DNA of 64,000 nucleotides from Coccinella septempunctata (Eukaryota; Arthropoda; Insecta; Coleoptera; Coccinellidae). The notes beneath the pieces were generated by a model. It searched no databases. It saw only the letters and a program-made list of their open reading frames with translations, and was not told the DNA's origin. Made by a program: the position numbers and the translations under genes. The DNA lies in the NCBI RefSeq assembly GCF_907165205.1, contig NC_058193.1, positions 19,667,521 to 19,731,520 on the forward strand. The letters run 5' to 3'. Positions 12,510 to 24,008 of the stretch are shown in pieces; positions within the stretch are counted from its first letter, which is position 1; each line of letters begins with the position of its first letter.

Positions 12510-14273
12510 AAACGGTACATTTTCGATGAACTAATGTTGGTGTTCTTTCAATAGTATTTGGTCTTCTCTACCGTGATGTGACGTTTGATTCACTAGTTTT
12601 GGGACACCCTCTATTTATACAGGCTGTCCCAGGATTAATGGGGATAAATTTGGAGGTTAAGTACCTCAAAACGAGAAGAAAAAGTCCTATGGGGTCATGC
12701 GCAGTAACTTTCCGTTGAAAAGTTACGTTGCTTCAGAGATGACGACTTGATTATGGATTCAATCAATTTTTTCAGAGAGATAAAAAATGAAATTTTATGA
12801 TTTTGTGGTATTCTTCTAATGAAGACGTCTGGAACTGAATTTTTCATCGATTCTCCATAGCCACAGAGGGGTGAAATCAGCAACCTTTTTTATTTTCCAC
12901 CATAACATTTCATGCAGGCTCATGTGTATTGAAATGACGATTTTTTTTCGGAAAATTTATTGTCTTCTGACTGTGTCCGTAAAAGAATAAATTAGATCAT
13001 TTGGTCTGCTTTTGAACAGCACATCGGCATATTATTCATTTGGAAAATTTTTGGCATAATTCGTGCGCAAATCAAGTAAACACAACGATACAACGATCTA
13101 AATTGTTAATACTATGCTGGTTGTAAAACTGACATTCGAAATTACAAAAGGTCTCCCCTAAGCAACGAGAGAAGATCATGGCGGCTGTTGATTAGTATTC
13201 AAAAACAGAGCAAAGGACATATTTTATTTTTTACGGTAATACAATCTACTTCACGACAAAACTCGGGAAACAATTAAGTTTCCAAATGAAATAGTTTTTT
13301 CAATTCATAATTTCAAATTATCTTCGAAGCCTGTGAAGAATTATGGTATGAAGATAAAGTCAAAAGGGTTGTCGATTTAAACTCTTTCTAGTTATGAGGG
13401 ATGATTGAGAAAATTAGTTTCAGGTGTGCATCCCTATTCGAAAAATACCTCTGTAAAATTTCATTTCATGTTTGAAGTAATGTAACTCTTCAACGAAGCG
13501 TTTCCAGACGTATTTCCATGGGAACTTTTGGTCTTATTTAAAGGCTCTGAACCAATACCCAGGAGGAAGGTCTTTATCTATCATTTTACTTCCAGTTACT
13601 TAATATTACCTCAGTATGGCAAGACAACGTCAGCCGGGTGTGCTAGTAAATTTATATTCTGATCGAAAAAAAAACACTTAATAATAAATGAATCAACTGG
13701 TATCACAACCTGAGAACCGTTCTTCATGGAATTGGTTCGGAAATTTAATATCAATATGCAAGGCTCCGTTCCGTCTACATTTTTCTCATGCTATAGGATC
13801 CCCATTTTACTTAGTCACGAAACAAAGTTAACCGTGTTCATCCCCCAAAGGGGAGGTGTTTCATAAAACCCATTCCAGAAAACTTCTGCAATAACTCGTT
13901 CCGTGCAAGCTGCCCTTCAGTTTAGTATTCGTGTTGACGTGGGAAGATTTACAATAAACGCAAATGCGACACTGGCTTTTGAGCTTGGCGGGGAAAGTTG
14001 AAGTTTCCACTCTTTTTTCAGTAGATCGATTTATGAAGTGAATAATATAATTTTTATCATGATCACTCGGATCTTTCCCTAGCTTCATTAGTAACATCAC
14101 ATTCGGAAATGAGATTTTTGTGTTTGTGAGTGAAAACTTTATTAAACAAAGGTAGCGATTAGTAGCAAAAGATTTACAAAAAATTCTATAATGTATCTAT
14201 GATACTTAGATTAAGGGGTGTAGGGAAATTGACTATATAAGGTTTTCTCTTATTTATTTCATCTTTCTGTCAA
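12510..14273. other. No gene; scattered mariner ends
   Basis: Two abutting mariner-like ends occur near 12600-12640 (GGGACACCCTCTA, then TACAGGCTGTCCCAGG); neither partner end was found nearby. The rest is unrecognised apart from the Helitron tail listed separately. Open frames at 12695-12883 and 13861-14100 (minus) have no recognisable domain. Confidence 0.5.
13612..13646 (+). mobile_element. Helitron 3' end relic
   Basis: ATGGCAAGACAACGTCAGCC followed by GGGTGTGCTAG and T matches the 3' terminus of the Helitron at 11431-11658 at most positions and ends in the same CTAG. No 5' end was recognised upstream, so this is a fragment or a diverged copy. Confidence 0.5.
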
Positions 14274-14304
14274 CGTTTCGACCCTGATTAGTGTCTTCTT
14301 CAGG
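14274..14304 (-). other. Hammerhead-like motif of a Penelope-like element relic
   Basis: On the minus strand CTGAAGAAGAC, a 10-base loop, GTC and GAAACG resemble the core of the hammerhead ribozyme found in the terminal repeats of Penelope-like elements (CTGANGA, stem II, GAAA). Only this motif is visible; no Penelope reverse transcriptase or GIY-YIG domain was found around it. A second motif of the same form lies at 63621-63650. Confidence 0.4.
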
Positions 14305-14426
14305 ACTATAAAAATATAAAATTGACCTTAGAACCAAGTACATGTGAGAACTTATGCAACACATACCGGAATATACAAAGTTAAAATCAGGAAACAATCT
14401 GAAAGTGCGGCATGAGTGCCGCACTC

Positions 14427-15186
14427 GATGCATAAAATGCATCGTAAATCTAAAAATTCTATGTGAATTCTTATTTTTTAAAAGGTACACCATGTATTTC
14501 ATTTTCCTTATCGGTAAAGCTCTTTCTTCTCATTTCGAATATATACACTTTATTGAGGTTATCTCTGGCAGTTTTCTGAAAATATAGATATTTTCGTCTA
14601 CGTCTAAGGCAGCTGTGGAACGCCACACGACAACGATACGATTTCTTTATATCAAAGAACCGTGGAAAATAAAACAACTGATATTTATTCCATTTATTTA
14701 TTAACTAGAAGTTAAATTGAGTGTTCGAAATGTCCCTCACTTACTTCTACACACAATCGGTACCTTTTCATTAAGTTTCATTTCTGGATTATTATTGAGG
14801 TTATCAATTTCTTTCTCTATTTTGGTTGTAATGTGTTCAATATTTTGCGGACGGGCCATATACACTTTAGATTTCAAATATCCCCACAAAAAAGTGTCCA
14901 ATGGAGTTATGTCGGCACTGTTAGGAGGCCATAGAATGGTCCTGCTATTCCACATATCTTAACTATTCATTCTTGACTGGCGTTCTACAGCTGCCCTAGA
15001 TATAGACGAAAAAACCTATATTTCCAAATGAAAAGCTGCCAAAAATATCCTCGATAAAGTATAAATATTTGAAAGTAGAAGAAAGAGCTTTACTCATTAG
15101 AAAAATAAATTACAGGGTGTACCATTTAAAAAATAGGAGTCCACATAAAATTTTTAGGTTTACGATGCTTTTATGCATTTCCTAGT
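14427..15186. mobile_element. Inverted-repeat element around a mariner transposase tail
   Basis: Arms of about 190 bp at 14427-14615 and 14985-15186 are reverse complements by eye (for example GGCAGCTGTGGAACGCC against GGCGTTCTACAGCTGCC). The roughly 370-bp centre holds the last part of a Tc1/mariner transposase. The CAGGGTGTACC-type ends in both arms face outward, so the structure may be an inverted duplication of neighbouring elements and not one simple transposon. Confidence 0.6.
14737..14955 (-). pseudogene. Mariner-type transposase, C-terminal fragment
   Basis: The 72-residue frame contains LWPPNSADITPLDTFLWGYL, the region around the third catalytic Asp of mariner-type DDE transposases (usual form WPxxSPDLxPLDxFLWG), followed by a short helical tail. 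The first two catalytic residues and the DNA-binding domain are absent, so this fragment cannot act alone. It sits between the two arms of the inverted repeat. Confidence 0.75.
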
Positions 15187-15309
15187 ACTGAATTCTCAAT
15201 GCCCATAAAAAATACTACAAATTTGCCCATTTGCCAACGTTTTCGCACGATCAATATTGATTGAGATAGCTATTGGGTAAAATATAAACAATCACCCTGT
15301 ACATATCTA

Positions 15310-15966
15310 CAAGGTGGGCAAAATTGGTGATACCTGAACTACAACTTTTCAACCCAAAGAGATAGAGGAAAATGAATGGAACATTGCGGTTACCATTTTT
15401 CGGGAAACTGATAATGCCGACAACTGCATTTCTCTATCTTCTTCTGTTTTCTATAGTTATAGGCCAAAATTGAAATTTGGATGATCACAACATTGGCCAT
15501 CATCTCTGTTTCTGTTTGTGCTAGGATGTTGAAATAAAAACATTATACAGACATTTTTTGAAAGCAATCCAGTGGCGTACTCTGACTTTTCCTCTCATGA
15601 TATCTGAACGCATCTGGCGATTTATTGTGTATTATATATTTCTGAAGTTATTGTTTCCACGAGAAAAAACACAACTTTGTTATAGCTCAGCAAGAAAACC
15701 TTTAGGAAGAACTGCTATCGAAAAAGTGTCTCTATAATGTTTTCATTTCAACATTCTAGCAAAAACAGAAACGGAGGTAATCAATGTTGAAATCGCCCAC
15801 ATTTCAATTTTGACCTATAACTCAAAAACAAAATAAGATAGAGGAGTGAAGTTGATGGCATATCAGTTTCCCGAAAAAGGGTTACCTCTATGTGGCATTC
15901 ATTTTCCTCTATCTCTTTGGGTTGAAAAGTTGTATAGTTCAGGTATCACCAATTTTACCTACATTG
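15310..15966. mobile_element. Foldback MITE, 657 bp
   Basis: The left arm starts CAAGGTGGGCAAAATTGGTG and the right arm is its reverse complement with mismatches, ending at 15966. Complementarity runs about 250 bp per arm (for example AAAGAGATAGAGGAAAATGA at left against its complement near 15910). TA precedes the left end; CA follows the right. It is non-coding. Confidence 0.72.
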
Positions 15967-17159
15967 CAAAATGGTGTTATAAAATATATCCATATATGTA
16001 AATATTTAGAACTACTATCAATATCATATTCACACGATATTCAGTGATAAATTGTAATCAAACATTTCACTTACCAAAAATCGAGTGTTCTGTTTCAGAA
16101 GATGATGAAATGGCGACTCTAAAATAGTTAAATTGATGAATGTTCTTTTATTCTTTTCTTTGTATACATTTCAAGAATTTCTGTTTTGGGAAAAACTCTA
16201 TCCTTCAGGATACAACAAATTCAATGCATAAAAATTTTGTTCAAATGAATTTTAATAATGTTTCCACGCAATAATAAAATACGTTTCAACTGCGTTCACA
16301 AGGAATTTTAATTTCGAAATATTTAATCGCCGGACGTCCATTTGGGCAAATCCGAAGGTTCGAAATTCAATAATGGCTTCAACCAGTCATTATAACATGC
16401 AATCATTATAGTTCCAGTGAATCCAATCAGCCAAGCTCAGTCGACAGGCAGTAGTGTCGCAGCACCCCTAAATTCAATCACTTCCTAACTTAAAACCGAT
16501 TCATAATTATTATGAAATGCAGTCAGAGGTGTGTTCCCCCGAGGCAGTGCCGCTGGCTCAGTACGAAATATCGATCTGTCTGGTGGCTGCACACAAGTCT
16601 GGATATTTGCAGGTTCTCAGCCAAGCCTTTTCACTATGTCGTTATTGAATAAAATATACAGACATTGGGCATATCGAAACTTTGATTGGGAGCTGTTTAT
16701 TTAGCAGTTCTCGCAGATGAAATGACATGGTAATGATATCACTGAAAAACATGCATTCCGATTAAGTGGATTTGAAATGCTTCGAAATAAACCGTTTGTC
16801 AAAAGATGAGGCTACTGATGACTTTCGAAAATACATATTTTCCTTATTCTTATATAAAATTATAACTATTATAGCAATGTCTTCTGGTTCATAGTAAAGA
16901 AGGTTTCCATCAAGTTCAATCAATTTGTGTCAATACGAGTCAGAAAAGCACATTTTAATGATTTTCTTCTCTCTCTGTATTTCACAATAATTTCAAACGA
17001 TTGTACGGAATTAAATAGAATTTCTATCATACCAAGAAAACCTCGAAGACAACTTACGAAGCCATCAGAGCCCTGAGGATGATTCAGTGGCTAATTCAGT
17101 CAATGTTAGCCAACGTGCAATATCACGTTTACTCTCAGAGTACTTTGTCCTTGGAACTA
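15967..17159. other. No gene recognised
   Basis: The composition becomes less AT-rich around 16430-16620, but no reading frame, RNA gene or bounded repeat was recognised. Confidence 0.5.
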
Positions 17160-17735
17160 TTCGTCTTTTTACCCTGATGTAGCAAGGGAAAATCTTCAAA
17201 AAGACGAAACATAACGCTCCTTGAGGTGGACAAACAGGGTGGGGTTCCTCACTCTTCTGTGCTCGAGATCCACTAAAACCCTATCCTGCTTCTTCATTGG
17301 TTCTGGGCATTTACCTATAAGCCGTAGGTCTCTTGATCGGTTTGTTTATTCTTGCCATAGACATAGACACATAGAAGGTGCGTTCGGCCAGTAGACTCTA
17401 TCAGCACTTTTTGTTCCGAGTCGTTCGGCACGCAGTTTCAGAACAAAAAGTGTCAATAGTTGTCGTTCGTTCGAGACGGAGTAGAGTTTTCGGAATCAAC
17501 TCTATGAGCCCCAGCTCAGAAGGTGGGGCGCGAAAGGAGGTTCTGTAGAAGTATGGTTATGAAACGAGACAAACCAAAAAAAAAAAAAAACAACTCATAA
17601 ACAAACTATTCATAAAACTGTAGAATTTCCGGTTAATCGGCACTGAGAATGATCTATTCATATCTATCGCGTACAGGCGCAAGCCTCTGCGATTAATGTT
17701 TATGTCAAATAAACTTTATTATTATTATTATTATA
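17160..17735 (+). repeat. Probable 3' end of a non-LTR element ending in a TTA microsatellite
   Basis: A GC-richer block with small hairpins (TTCGTCTTTTT against AAAAAGACGAA at about 17160-17206; CACTTTTTGTTC against GAACAAAAAGTG near 17405-17452) ends with AATAAAC and six TTA units at 17716-17733. Several non-LTR families end in such short tandem tails, so I read this as a 3' UTR. No coding sequence of that element was seen just upstream, so the call is tentative. Confidence 0.35.
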
Positions 17736-18183
17736 TTTAATTTTCCAACAAATTGCATTCAAATTCTAATTTTTCCCCCGATTTTTGTGGTTGACACTTG
17801 TCATGCGTTTATTCAGAAATTCAGAATTTGTACAGGATCCACTGACACCAGCTGATCTGTGATAAAATTCTAGTTCGACTCGCTCTGTACCGGTGCTTAC
17901 AGGCCTAACGTAGCCAGACTGAGAAATGTCAGCATGAAATTGGCTATTTTATATAGAAAGAGAGAAATGATCGTCGGGCCATTACCTGTCTCTTTACTGT
18001 TCACATAGAAGTGAGTTCGGACCAATAAAAATTCTATAAAAAGACAACTAGCATGTCCGAGGTTCAGTTTCTCTCTCTCTCACTTTTTTCGACCGTATTT
18101 CATGCATATATAGAAAGGGAAGGCACAGTCCATGTCTCTATGTCTTATGGTTCTTGCACACTATCTTGCTGAGTTTCATGTGT
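17736..18183. other. No gene recognised
   Basis: Non-coding sequence with short pyrimidine (TC) runs near 18070. Nothing else was recognised. Confidence 0.5.
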
Positions 18184-19297
18184 TTATCCTCTGTTGTATA
18201 TCTCTGCATTAGAATGTTGCAATGAGCTGCTATTCTTATTTAAATTTTCTTTCAATTTTTGTCTCGGTTTCCTTCTGCAATTGTTCATTATTCTTATTCT
18301 TATATTTTCCTTTGGGTCGTACTCTACTAGTCTCCTAAGTTCTAGATTCGGATTTTTCTTAGCCGTTTCAAATGTCAATTCTAAGACGGTTTCCCATTTC
18401 GAGTCTTGATATATTAGTCTTTTTCGAACAATCCAGAGTGCATCTATTGCACATCGTATCAACTTGTTTTCTGTGGTTTGGATTCTCCCGAAAAAACTTT
18501 TTACCGCAAATGCCCTCGCAACTAATCCGTAGGTCAGTTGAAGCCTGGCGACGGGTTTGATGATTTTCCATTTCTTCTCTTGTTACATATGACTCCTTCT
18601 ACCTATTGGTAGGTTGGCAGGTTCATCACTGCTTTGGTATTGTCAATCGCTTCTTTTATGTGGCTCTTTCAAGTGAGTCCGAGAGTGAGTCCTTGGTCTA
18701 GTGTGATCATTGCTGAATCTCGTTACCGAGAATCTACAAAAAGCTTCAAAAACAAAACTATCGGTGCGATCAAACTTATAATTTCTTAGGGCTAATTGCG
18801 ACTGTGTGCCCTCCTGTGACTGAAGAGACCCAACCGGGACCTACAGATCCTTCCACACTCCGAGCATGGATAGTCACCAACCAGATCTGGTCGCCGCTGT
18901 ATTCTTCTCGAGACTCCATTATAACTGTGGACCAAAGACCTCCACTGTGATCTGTCTTACGTTAGTTGTTCCCAGTTTTGATTGGCATTAACTGATTTTC
19001 TAGTGTGATCACTTGATACTTCATTTCGTTTTTCAATTCCATTTCTTCTCCATCAATTTCTAAGTTGGTAGTAACTCTCAGACTTCTCTTTTGCAATATT
19101 ATTTCCACTCAACACACCAGTTGTTCATTTCATCAGCCTCTTCTTTTAATCTTCGTTGTATAACTTTTAAATTGAGATTCCGGATGACTGCTATTAGGCT
19201 GAAGTCTGCGTGGTATGCATGTTTCTTGTGGGCACTATACACAATGTCTGCAGGTCGTCAGTTACCTCAACAGGAAAATAGGAGATCAATATAGCAG
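18184..19297 (-). pseudogene. Decayed non-LTR retrotransposon (reverse transcriptase and C-terminal region)
   Basis: On the minus strand, 19150-19260 reads AYHADFSLIAVIRNL and then IQRRLKEEADEMNNWC. This resembles reverse transcriptase around the YADD box with one residue inserted, followed by the usual helix. Further down, 18184-18490 reads a basic stretch with NKLIRCAIDALWIVRKRLIY and LELRRLVEY, like the region after the C-terminal zinc knuckle of R1/I-type elements. Frameshifts and stops separate these pieces. The clade is uncertain. Confidence 0.5.
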
Positions 19298-20540
19298 AGC
19301 AACAAACACTGTAAGTACGATGCCTGCAGGAGGACTTACAGAACTGTAGATACTTGCCTGATGATAACACACATTATGAGTGTAGAGCCTGCAGGCCAAC
19401 TGACATTATGGGGGTAGATTCACATTTATTCTGCGTCAACTGCAGTTCCAGATCATCAGATTAACTTATCAATGTACGACACTGACGATTATCTTCAGTT
19501 AAACTGATAGTGTATGGGGCGCATTAGATTCTTTGGGTACATCATGGATATGAATATGATCCTGAAGTTATGGGTTCTCGGCTTGTTAACTTCAGTTCTT
19601 GGATGATACGGCAATACACCTTGTAAAATTTTCAGTTCCTAAATATGAATTGTAAAGTAGGAGCCCTAGTACTGATTCTTGGAGGAGTTCTGCTTACAGA
19701 TATCTGGATGGTCAAAGTCAATAGGCGCTCAATTAACGTGTTCCAGTGTTAATTTTGACTTTTTGGTTGAGAAACTATTAATTTCATCTTTTCTCAAGAC
19801 TTTTGTGTTCATTCTGACAAACACAAAATGAAAAAACAAAGGTAATGGTGGGATTCCATTTTTCGTGAAATTTCCAACGAGCTCACATATGGTTCCTTAC
19901 ATAATGAGAAAAAATTACTTAGTAGGGTTGGAAATTCGATAAACAACCGTTCAAATCAGGAACATTTCAAACTCAATAGGATGGACGACAACTGGAAATT
20001 TTCATTCTCCATTTTCCTGTCGAACATAACGAGAGATGTAATGAACTTTAAACTTTTCCCCTTCATAATTCCTCTAGTAGCCTTCAGAGGATATCTCTTA
20101 ATGAAAAGATTGGTTCAGGAATTGAAGATCACAAATTATTTATAATAAAATACATGCGAAGTATGTCAAGTCGAATTTTCAAATGTAACAAATTGATAAT
20201 TAATTGGATCATATGATTGAATTATCCAACGAGCAATAAGACCATGAAATTTTTTGAGATAGGAAGATGTTACTACGTATATTTTTTATACACGCTATAT
20301 AAACTATGTGACATAGAAAACAGAACGCCCTAACGCCCAGTATTGATCTGTTAGAAAGAATTTCTAGGAATATATTTGTCAAGATAAGAAACGATCAGTT
20401 TTTTCAACCATAACTACAGAGAGGTTTTTGGTGGTTTTTCAACTGCTTAGCAAGTTCAATAGATTGATTTGATCATTTATTTTGTCGTATTGGTTTTAAT
20501 TATCATACCTTTAATTCCAATTCAAGATTCAAATATAAAA
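19298..20540. other. No gene recognised
   Basis: AT-rich sequence. It may contain more of the decayed retrotransposon at its left end, but nothing readable was found. Confidence 0.45.
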
Positions 20541-21562
20541 GGAGATGTCCCCCCGCTGGTCAATTCATTCGGAGTCTGATTAATTCTGGTTTCGGTTATT
20601 CTGTATTTAGTGGTGATTCCAAATTTTTTATTATTCTGTCTAGAATTCTTTCTGATTTCGATTAATCTTGTGTTAAGTGGCGATTCCGACTATTCTGCTT
20701 ACGCCACCGTACCGATAATACTTAGCTATCTATATAATCCTGTTTTACGTTAAAATCCGAGATTTTCTGTCAAGGTACGTCCAAGCATAATTTTGTAGCC
20801 AAGATTTCTTTCCGTTCAACTTTATTTCCGTAATTCTGTTATCATTTTTTGTTACCGTCATTAGAGATTGCGTGAAGGAGTCCACGGATATGCCGAGTGT
20901 AAGGGGACAATCGCTGAGACCGACCCTCTAGACGAGCCGTCATGAGTAAAAGAAAGAGGGTAAAACAGCATTCCGTACTATTATCTGGGAACGTCAGCTT
21001 CCACCTTTACCCGTCCTTTGCCACAATTTGTGTTTACCTCTACTACTCTACTTAGTACTATTCTCTGCTGGTGTGAAATCCCGAGGGGAGCAGAAAACAC
21101 TCAGACGTGAACCGCCATGTTTCTATGCCGTCTTGATCGAATCCTATCCCTGCTGAGTTCAGACTTCATTGCCCGTTAAATGTGCATTTGAGATCGGATC
21201 CTGAGATCTTCACCACCTTTGCATGGCTATTTGTATATAATTCCGAGAAAAACCCTTTTAATTGTGTGAGGTAGACTGTTTCTATTCCACCTATTGCACT
21301 GTGATTTTGACTTGACTGATTTATTTCATATACCTGTAAATCGATAGATTCTTAGAGTTGTGTAATAGCATCTATCGTGTACCTTATTGCGAAAAAACGA
21401 ATAAGCTTTGTGAACTCGTATTTTGCTTTCACTAGTTATCGCTAAACCCTAGATTGGCCTAGATAGCAGGAAACCTTATCTGCGACTAGAATCCACCAGG
21501 GTAGGTTTGCTATTTTCCCTTCAAATAAAAGCTGGCGCTCGAGACATCCTGGGAAACGTCAT
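20541..21562 (+). repeat. LTR-like block (Ty3/Gypsy-type ending)
   Basis: A GC-richer, non-coding block ends in GGTAGGTTTGCTATT, a short spacer and AGCTGGCGCTCGAGA near 21500-21545. The same ending occurs at about 56155-56205 at the end of a second, otherwise diverged block. A conserved terminus beside a TGGCGC-type sequence suggests an LTR followed by a primer-binding site (TGG start). No gag-pol was found; the 73-residue frame at 21507-21728 was not recognised. The left boundary is arbitrary. Confidence 0.4.
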
Positions 21563-22349
21563 TACACGTTCAATCGAAGAATTGGATTGGTTTGTAGGGG
21601 ACGACATATTTGATCGACATGGAAGTGCTCCAGATACCTGCAATTTCCTCAAAACAACATTGCTTCCGAAATTGGAGTACGTTTTCCAAATAAGCGAAGT
21701 AATGGAGATTACGTGTAAATCAAGTTAATATCGTGGAGCAATTATTCAGAATTCATCTCGCCATTTTTCGTTTATCGCCTGGACGCGAAAATTAGGTAAA
21801 AACAACTATCTGCTCATGTGTTGCGTGATGTTACTTCACGCTCTACTAATACGTGTGTTTCAACCTGAATATACCCAGATATTTTTCCTAGTATTCGAGT
21901 AATTGTTTTATTGCTCCAACCTACTGTTGATTTCATTCTGAGTTCAATTAATTAAGTCTTCCTCTTATATAAAATGTAGGGGCAAAATTTTCAGTATCAC
22001 TGATCGTAATATACATAGTGACTAGAAAGTAATGCACAAAATTCATATCATCGGTATTTAGTATTCTGTAGAAAAATTCCTGAACAGGCCCATTTTGAAT
22101 TACGAAGTTGTTCATGTATTTTATTTATATTGAGGAGTTTAAGCTGCGTCCTCAACGGGGGTTGGAGGCTAGTTAAGTTTTTTTTAATGGCAACCTTTGC
22201 TTTTTGAGCCATAAATGGAAATAGACTTTTCGTTGCTGAGGATGATTTGGTAACTGATGGGTTTTTTAATTAACCCTTTTTTTATAGGAATATTCAAGAA
22301 GTATTCGGATCTGAGTAAGAATTAATTGAGCCTCCTCACTTAACATCGA
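21563..22349. other. No gene recognised
   Basis: AT-rich sequence between the LTR-like block and a retrotransposon relic. No readable gene. Confidence 0.5.
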
Positions 22350-22640
22350 GCTGAACATTGTCGCCTTAGGAAGAAACTGATGAGAATGGGCTCATCAAAA
22401 ACTGACGAGTGTAGATTCTGTGGTGAAGGGGGAAAACCCTCTGATTACAGAATGTCTCTCCATTGCAAGCCTGCGCAAGTAATGTCTTGGACGAAAATTT
22501 TTTATTAGGAATGAACACTTAGCCAGCTTGAAGCTCTCTATGATACTGGAGTTCATTGGAACTCTGGAGCTGAAGGGCGAGCACTTGTGAGAAGAGCTCG
22601 ATGGAGGCACAATATACCTTAAAGTCGCATTGGAATGTAA
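22350..22640 (+). pseudogene. R1/I-type non-LTR retrotransposon, C-terminal zinc-knuckle relic
   Basis: One frame reads HCRLRKKLMRMGSSKTDECR followed by FCGEGGKPS. This is the typical stretch after the RNase H domain of R1/I-type elements (HCxLRxHLxxMGL, then CxxCxEEDET). A frameshift then leads to a frame with CASNVLDENF and a short helix region (LSMILEFIGTLEL), where the family has its final part. Several stops and shifts make it dead. Nothing upstream of the relic was recognised. Confidence 0.6.
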
Positions 22641-23052
22641 CCCGCTTACCAAACTTTTAAGTATTCTAGAAAAAAATGGTTAAATTAATTATTCGAATTG
22701 AACTTTTATGCGTATTTTTAGGTCAACGACATACACTTTAGGAGTGATATTTTCGAAGTGATATGGAAGCCATGACGATAGGGTACGCATTGATGAAAAA
22801 AATTACAAAAGTATAATATGAACAAAGCTATATACTAATTAGATCGTTGTATGAATCAGTTGGACCAGAAAAGTAAGGTTATATTCTGAGAAGTTATTAC
22901 AGGAACACCAGACGTTCTTCACAACTTTTCAAGGTTAAACAGACTGAGATTGGCCATCTGTAGTTCATCAATAAATGATAAGTTTCATTGATATAGGTAT
23001 CAAACGAAGCTGTTGTTCTATCAAAATTTAGCTTGGAATTTCGTTAAATTCC
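22641..23052. other. No gene recognised
   Basis: AT-rich left flank of the foldback element; nothing recognised. Confidence 0.5.
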
Positions 23053-23061
23053 GACTTCAAA

Positions 23062-24008
23062 ACCGGTGTGAACCTAGCAGACCGTTTCCAGCAGACCGTT
23101 CGGCGGAAACACCCGAACGCGGTGACCAGTGGCGTACAGCCAAAATTTTATAACACGGAAACTATTCGTCGGAGCATAACCATATTTGGTGTGTAGGAGG
23201 TTTATATCGATGTGATTAACTACAAAGAAAATCAGCGACTCGCATAGGGATCCAGGGGGTGATTCGTCATCCCTTATATTTCGAAATTCGATAACACGAA
23301 AACTATTCGCCGGAGCATAACCATATTTGAAATGTAGGATCTTTATATCAATGTGATTAACCACACAAAAAATCAGCGACTCGCATAGGGATCCAGGGGG
23401 TGATTCGTCATCCCCTAAATTTCAAAATTTTATAACAGGGAAACTATTCGCCGGAGCATAACCATATTTGGAATGTAGGATCTTTATATCAATGTGATTA
23501 ACCACAATAAAAATCAGCGACTCGCATAGGGATCCAGGGGGTGATTAGTCATCCCCTAAATTTCAAAATTTTATAACACCGAAACTATTCGCCAGAGCAT
23601 AACCATATTTGGAATGTAGGATCTTTATATCGATGCGATTAACCACAAAAAAACCAGCGACTCGCATAGGGATCCAGGGGGTGATTAGTCATCCCCTAAA
23701 TTTCAAAATTATATAACGGGAAAACTATTCGCCGGAGCATAACCATATTTGGTATATAGGATCTATCTATCGACGTGATTGACCACAAAAAAAATCAGCG
23801 ACTCGCATAGGGATCCAGGGGGTGATTAGTCATTCCCTAAATTTCAAAATTTTATAACACCGAAACTATTCGCCGGAGCATAACCATATTTGGTATGTAG
23901 TATCTTTACATCGATGTGATTAACCACAAAAAAAATCAGCGACTCGCATAGGGATCCAGGGGTGATTCGTCATCCCTTATATTTCGAAATTCGATAGCAC
24001 GGAAACTA
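23062..24008 (-). repeat. Left arm of the foldback element: six tandem units
   Basis: Each unit carries ACTCGCATAGGGATCCAGG (near 23235, 23373, 23515, 23657, 23798 and 23940) and a GCCGGAGCATAACCATATT block. Units are about 138-146 bp. Variation is mostly in the A-run length (4-8) and in CGTCAT versus AGTCAT. Each unit has one GGATCC. Confidence 0.85.
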
